A DNA stretch of 64,000 nucleotides. Origin: Arenimonas daejeonensis (GTDB taxonomy: Bacteria > Pseudomonadota > Gammaproteobacteria > Xanthomonadales > Xanthomonadaceae). The notes beneath the pieces are model-generated. The model did no database searches, was not told the DNA's origin, and saw only the letters and a program-made list of their open reading frames with translations. The position numbers and the translations under genes were made by a program. The DNA is taken from NCBI RefSeq assembly GCF_007993735.1, contig NZ_CP042453.1, forward strand, positions 1,240,001 through 1,304,000, written 5' to 3'. Below, piece after piece: positions 60,982-64,000 of the stretch (position 1 is the stretch's first letter; every line of letters starts with the position of its first letter).

Positions 60982-61419
60982 GCGAGCCCCTGGTCCTGGC
61001 CTGCCCGCATTGCCATGGCATGAACCGCGTGCCGGCGCAGAAACTCGGCGCACAGCCCAACTGCGGCCATTGCCACCGGCCATTGTTCACCGGCGCGCCG
61101 CTGGCGCTGGGCGTGGACCATTTCAGCGCCCACGCCGACCGCAGCAGCCTGCCCTTGCTGGTGGACTTCTGGGCGCCCTGGTGCGGGGCCCTGCCAGATG
61201 ATGGCGCCGCATTTCGAACGCGCCGCCGGCCAGCTCGAGCCCTCCGTGCGCCTGGCCAAGGTGGACACCCAGGCCGAGCCGACGCTGGGCCAGCGCCACG
61301 GCATCCGCAGCATCCCGACCCTGGTGCTGTTCCGTCAGGGCGTCGAGATCGCCCGCCAGTCCGGCGCCATGGACGCCGGCGGCATCGTGCGCTGGACCCA
61401 GCAGCAGCTGCGCGCCTGA
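60978..61419 (+). CDS. trxC: Thioredoxin 2 with N-terminal zinc ribbon (one frameshift)
   Basis: About 146 residues. The N-terminal zinc ribbon uses CPHC (residues 9-12) and CGHC (29-32), as in E. coli TrxC. The thioredoxin active site is FWAPWCGPC at about residues 64-72, followed by SIPTLVLFRQG with the cis-proline. One extra G in GGGG near 61186 disrupts the CGPC reading, so this site appears only after repair. TrxC is induced by oxidative stress; here it is in the sulfur operon, where it could reduce protein persulfides. The ATG overlaps the RND stop. Confidence 0.9.
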
Positions 61420-61448
61420 ACCTTCCGCAGGAAACCAAGGAAACCGAC

Positions 61449-61811
61449 ATGAGCCAGTCCTATCCCGAAATGGTCGACGATCTCAACAAGGCCATCGCCG
61501 CCCTGCGCGGCGGCGCGCCGGGCCCGATGAAGGCCTTTGGCGGCCTGGCGCGCGAGGCGCTCGCTCCCGGCCAGCTGGACGTGAAGACCAAGGAACTGAT
61601 CGCCATCGCGATCGCCATCGCCACGCGTTGCGATGGCTGCGTCGGTTTCCACGTGAAGGCGGCGATCCGCGCCGGCGCCAGCCGCGAAGAGGTGCTCGAG
61701 ACCGTGTCGATGGCGATCTACATGGGCGCCGGCCCGTCGATGATCTATGCCGCGGAAACGCTGCGCGCCTTCGACGAATTCGCGGCTACAGCAAGTCCAC
61801 CGGCAGCTTGA
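61449..61811 (+). CDS. Carboxymuconolactone decarboxylase-family protein (AhpD-like)
   Basis: A 120-residue single-domain AhpD-like protein. The catalytic CxxC with its nearby His is present (ATRCDGCVGFHVKAAIRAGA), along with GASREEVLETVSMAIYMGAG. Such proteins act as peroxide- or thiol-dependent reductases and are common in redox operons. It starts 30 bases after trxC with AGGAAA upstream. Its 3' end overlaps by 26 bases with the convergent metallo-hydrolase gene. The frame is intact; a short disordered C-terminal tail (ATASPPAA) lies in the overlap. Confidence 0.85.
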   Translation: MSQSYPEMVDDLNKAIAALRGGAPGPMKAFGGLAREALAPGQLDVKTKELIAIAIAIATRCDGCVGFHVKAAIRAGASREEVLETVSMAIYMGAGPSMIYAAETLRAFDEFAATASPPAA

Positions 61812-62648
61812 GATAACGGGTGCCGTTGGCCTCGGGTTCGGGCAGGGCGCCGGCACGGATGTTGACCTGCACCGAGGGCAGGATCAGCGTCGGCATCGCC
61901 AGCGTGGCGTCGCGCTCGGTGCGCATCCTGACGAACTGCGCCTCGTCCACGCCGTTCCGGATGTGGATGTTGCCGGCCTTCTGTTCGTCGATGCTGGTCT
62001 GGCACCGCGGTTCGCGCCCACCCGGGCCGTAGTCGTGGCAGACGAACACGCGGGTGTCGCCGGGCAGGGCATACAGGCGCTGGATCGAGCGGTACAGGGT
62101 CGCCGCGTCGCCGCCCGGGAAGTCGCAGCGGGCAGTGCCGCCATCGGGCATGAACAGCGAATCGCCGGTGAACAGCGCATCGCCGATGAGGTAGGCCACG
62201 CTGTCGCTGGTGTGGCCGGGCACCGGAATCACCCGCGCCGGCACCTCGCCGACCTGGAAGCCTTCGTCGTCGTCGAACAGATGATCGAACTGCGAGCCGT
62301 CGACGGGGAAGTGATCCCCAGGTTGAAGATCGGCCGGAAGGTCTTCTGCACGGTGCGGATGCCCTGGCCGATCGCCAGCCGGGCGTCGGGAAGCCGCTGC
62401 TTCAGCCAGTGGCCGGCGCTGAGATGGTCGGCGTGCGCGTGCGTTTCCAGGATCCAGCGCACCGACAGGCCCTTGGCGGCCACGTGGTCGAGCAGGGCCT
62501 GTGCGGAAGGCGTGGAGGTGCGGCCGGACCGGGCGTCGAAGTCGAGCACCGGGTCGATGATCGCCGCTTCGCCGCCGGGTGCACGCACCACGTAACTCCA
62601 GGTGCCGGTTTCGGCGTGGTGGAAAGGCTGGACTTCGAGGGCGGCCAT
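61786..62648 (-). CDS. MBL-fold hydrolase, persulfide dioxygenase-like (one frameshift)
   Basis: About 287 residues of the metallo-beta-lactamase fold. The metal motif THAHADHLSAGHWL has H70-x-H72-x-D74-H75, followed by VIPVPGHTSDSVAYLIG and the TGDSLFMPDGGTARCDFPGG segment of ETHE1/Blh-type enzymes. Blh in bigR operons of Xylella and Agrobacterium is a persulfide dioxygenase that oxidises glutathione persulfide to sulfite. A G is missing near 62318. The start is ATG 62648 (MAALEVQPFHHAETGTW). It converges with the sulfur operon rather than belonging to its transcript, and lies 63 bases after the acetyl-CoA hydrolase gene. Confidence 0.82.
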
Positions 62649-62711
62649 GGTGGGTTCCGGAGACGGCTTGGTGACGGAAAGGGTATGCCGCGGGTGGCGG
62701 CCACGCATCGG

Positions 62712-64000
62712 CTAGGGTTTGCCGGCCTGCGCGAGTGCGAAGGCCAGCAGCCTGGCTTCGATCCTCGCCGTCAGCCCGGTGGGTGAGGCCAGGTCCATGC
62801 GCTGCATCGCGTCCGGGTCCTGCGGGGGCCGGGCCATCAGTGCCCGGACGACCAGGCCGATGCGGTCGCGCGGCCGGGCGCTGCGCGCCTTCAGCCAGCC
62901 CAGCGCCTGGGCCAGCCGTTCTTCCACCGGCGTGAAGTCGCTGCCCATCGGGTAGTCGGGCAGCACGCCAGTGCGGCGCAACGCGTGCATGGCGCGGGAC
63001 AGGGATTCGCGCCGGTTGTCCGCCCAGCCCAAAGGCAACGTGAAGTCCTTCGGCAGCTTCCCGCCGGCCCGTGCCGCCAGCACCAGTCCCGGCTGGTGCG
63101 CCACATCGGTGATCGCCAGCATCGCGCGCACGCAGTCCTGGTCGCTGCGGCCGCGCAGGTCGGCGATGCCGTATTCGGTGATGGCGATGTCGCGCAGGTG
63201 CCGCGGGATGGTGGTGTGGCCGTAGTTCCACAGGATGTTCGCGGCCGGCGGCGCGCCGCGCGTGGCGCGCAGCATCAGCACCGATCGTGCGTCGTGCAGG
63301 GCATGCGCCATCGCCACGAAGTTGTACTGGCCGCCGACGCCGGACACCACGCGCCCGTCCTCGAGCGCGTCCGACACCGCCGCGCCAAGCGCCGTCATCA
63401 TCATGCAGGTGTTGAAGAAACGTGCGTCGCGGCGCTGTTCGCGTTCCAGGGCTTCGTTGTTGCCGTACAGCTCGTTGATGTGCGAGACGCGGGTCATGCC
63501 GATGCCGCGCGCCTGCGTTGGCGGCAGCTGGCGCAGCCAGCGGTACAGGTCCTTCGAGCCGAGATAGAAGGCGCCGTCCAGCCAGCGGCCTTCGCGTGCC
63601 AGCAGCGCACGGTCCGCGTCCGTTGCCTGATCCCGGTTGATGCGCGCCATCGCCGCGGCGTCGTCCACCACGCGCCGCGTCAGCACACCGGCTTCGGCCA
63701 GGCGGCGGAAGCCGTCGTTCACCATCTCGCTGGCGCCGTACAGACCCTGGCGGAAGGGTCCGGTGCCGCCGGTGTCGCGCACCAGCGCCGAGTCCGCCAG
63801 CCCCGGCGACAGCGCTTCCAGCGCGGCCAGGTAGTCGTCATTGCGCGTATGCCGCAGCACCAGCGCATGGCACAGCGCGTCCGACAGCGAGCCGATGCCG
63901 ATCTGCAACGTGCCGCCGTCGCGCACGAGCGTGCTGGCATACAGGCCGATGGCATGGTCCACGTCGCCCACCGGTTCGCGCGGCAGGGCGAAGAGTTCCG
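62712..64000 (-). CDS. Acetyl-CoA hydrolase/transferase-family protein (5' end outside window)
   Basis: About 430 C-terminal residues of a family I CoA-transferase-type enzyme are visible; the frame continues beyond the right edge. Recognisable parts are LQIGIGSLSDALCHALVLRH, FRQGLYGASEMVNDGFRRLA with the likely catalytic Glu in the YGASEM segment, VSGVGGQYNFVAMAHAL and ITEYGIADLRGRSDQDCVRA. The family moves or hydrolyses CoA from acetyl- and related thioesters. The full protein is expected to be over 600 residues. The substrate cannot be told. It may share a transcript with the persulfide dioxygenase-like gene. Confidence 0.85.
   Translation of the reverse strand, partial: ELFALPREPVGDVDHAIGLYASTLVRDGGTLQIGIGSLSDALCHALVLRHTRNDDYLAALEALSPGLADSALVRDTGGTGPFRQGLYGASEMVNDGFRRLAEAGVLTRRVVDDAAAMARINRDQATDADRALLAREGRWLDGAFYLGSKDLYRWLRQLPPTQARGIGMTRVSHINELYGNNEALEREQRRDARFFNTCMMMTALGAAVSDALEDGRVVSGVGGQYNFVAMAHALHDARSVLMLRATRGAPPAANILWNYGHTTIPRHLRDIAITEYGIADLRGRSDQDCVRAMLAITDVAHQPGLVLAARAGGKLPKDFTLPLGWADNRRESLSRAMHALRRTGVLPDYPMGSDFTPVEERLAQALGWLKARSARPRDRIGLVVRALMARPPQDPDAMQRMDLASPTGLTARIEARLLAFALAQAGKP

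Noticed and set aside
61786-63231. Metallo-hydrolase frame appearing to extend to 63231
   Set aside because: The extension is an out-of-frame reading of the acetyl-CoA hydrolase gene joined through the missing base near 62318. The real start is ATG 62648 in the other frame.

Overview
The window is a high-GC (roughly 68%) bacterial chromosome segment. It holds almost only core genes in gammaproteobacterial order: proS, pssA, rimI, valS, rph/yicC/gmk/rpoZ/spoT/ridA/recG, gltA, the penicillin-binding protein 1A gene back to back with pilMNOPQ, and tkt. The gene content and pairings (C-minus L31 next to gltA, PepQ, DUF1631-PilZ, cobalamin-riboswitch-controlled BtuB) point to Lysobacterales (Xanthomonadales). 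The genus cannot be fixed from this stretch. There are no rRNA or tRNA genes, insertion sequences, phage genes or CRISPR arrays that I can see.

Layout. 1-7.3 kb: an ABC lipid-transporter permease (cut by the edge), an EamA exporter, a ThrE-type exporter, an H-NS-like protein, proS, pssA, a HolD-like small gene and rimI. 7.3-16 kb: valS, pepQ, a CHASE-GGDEF-EAL protein, ApbE, PilZ. 16-21 kb: DUF1631 protein and btuB with its riboswitch. 21-28 kb: hemW, rdgB, rph, then divergently yicC-gmk-rpoZ-spoT-ridA. 28.2-34.4 kb: an accessory block (AraC regulator, beta-helix lipoprotein, diheme cytochrome lipoprotein, TonB-dependent receptor) that separates ridA from recG. 34.4-40.1 kb: recG, a SYLF-like secreted protein, a nucleoside hydrolase, rpmE2, gltA. 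40.1-49.7 kb: PBP1A, type IV pilus operon pilMNOPQ, and a cyclic-nucleotide-binding EAL protein. 49.8-54.7 kb: two sodium-coupled symporters and transketolase. 54.7-62.7 kb: a reactive-sulfur locus (SqrR/BigR-like repressor, sulfide:quinone oxidoreductase, YgaP-like membrane protein, RND efflux pair, TrxC, AhpD-like protein, convergent persulfide-dioxygenase-like hydrolase). 62.7 kb to the end: acetyl-CoA hydrolase/transferase, cut by the right edge.

Two themes tie genes together. One is cyclic-di-GMP and surface behaviour (CHASE-GGDEF-EAL, PilZ with DUF1631, CNB-EAL, pilus assembly). The other is reactive sulfur handling under a thiol-switch repressor. The least understood locus is the beta-helix/diheme cytochrome/TonB-receptor block, whose central gene pair has no known function.

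Caution on the sequence: roughly 45 single-base indels, mostly one base missing from a short homopolymer, break reading frames in about 24 genes, including essential ones (proS, valS, pssA, spoT). I treat these as sequence errors rather than pseudogenes. For such genes I give the full span, and state where the frame changes.
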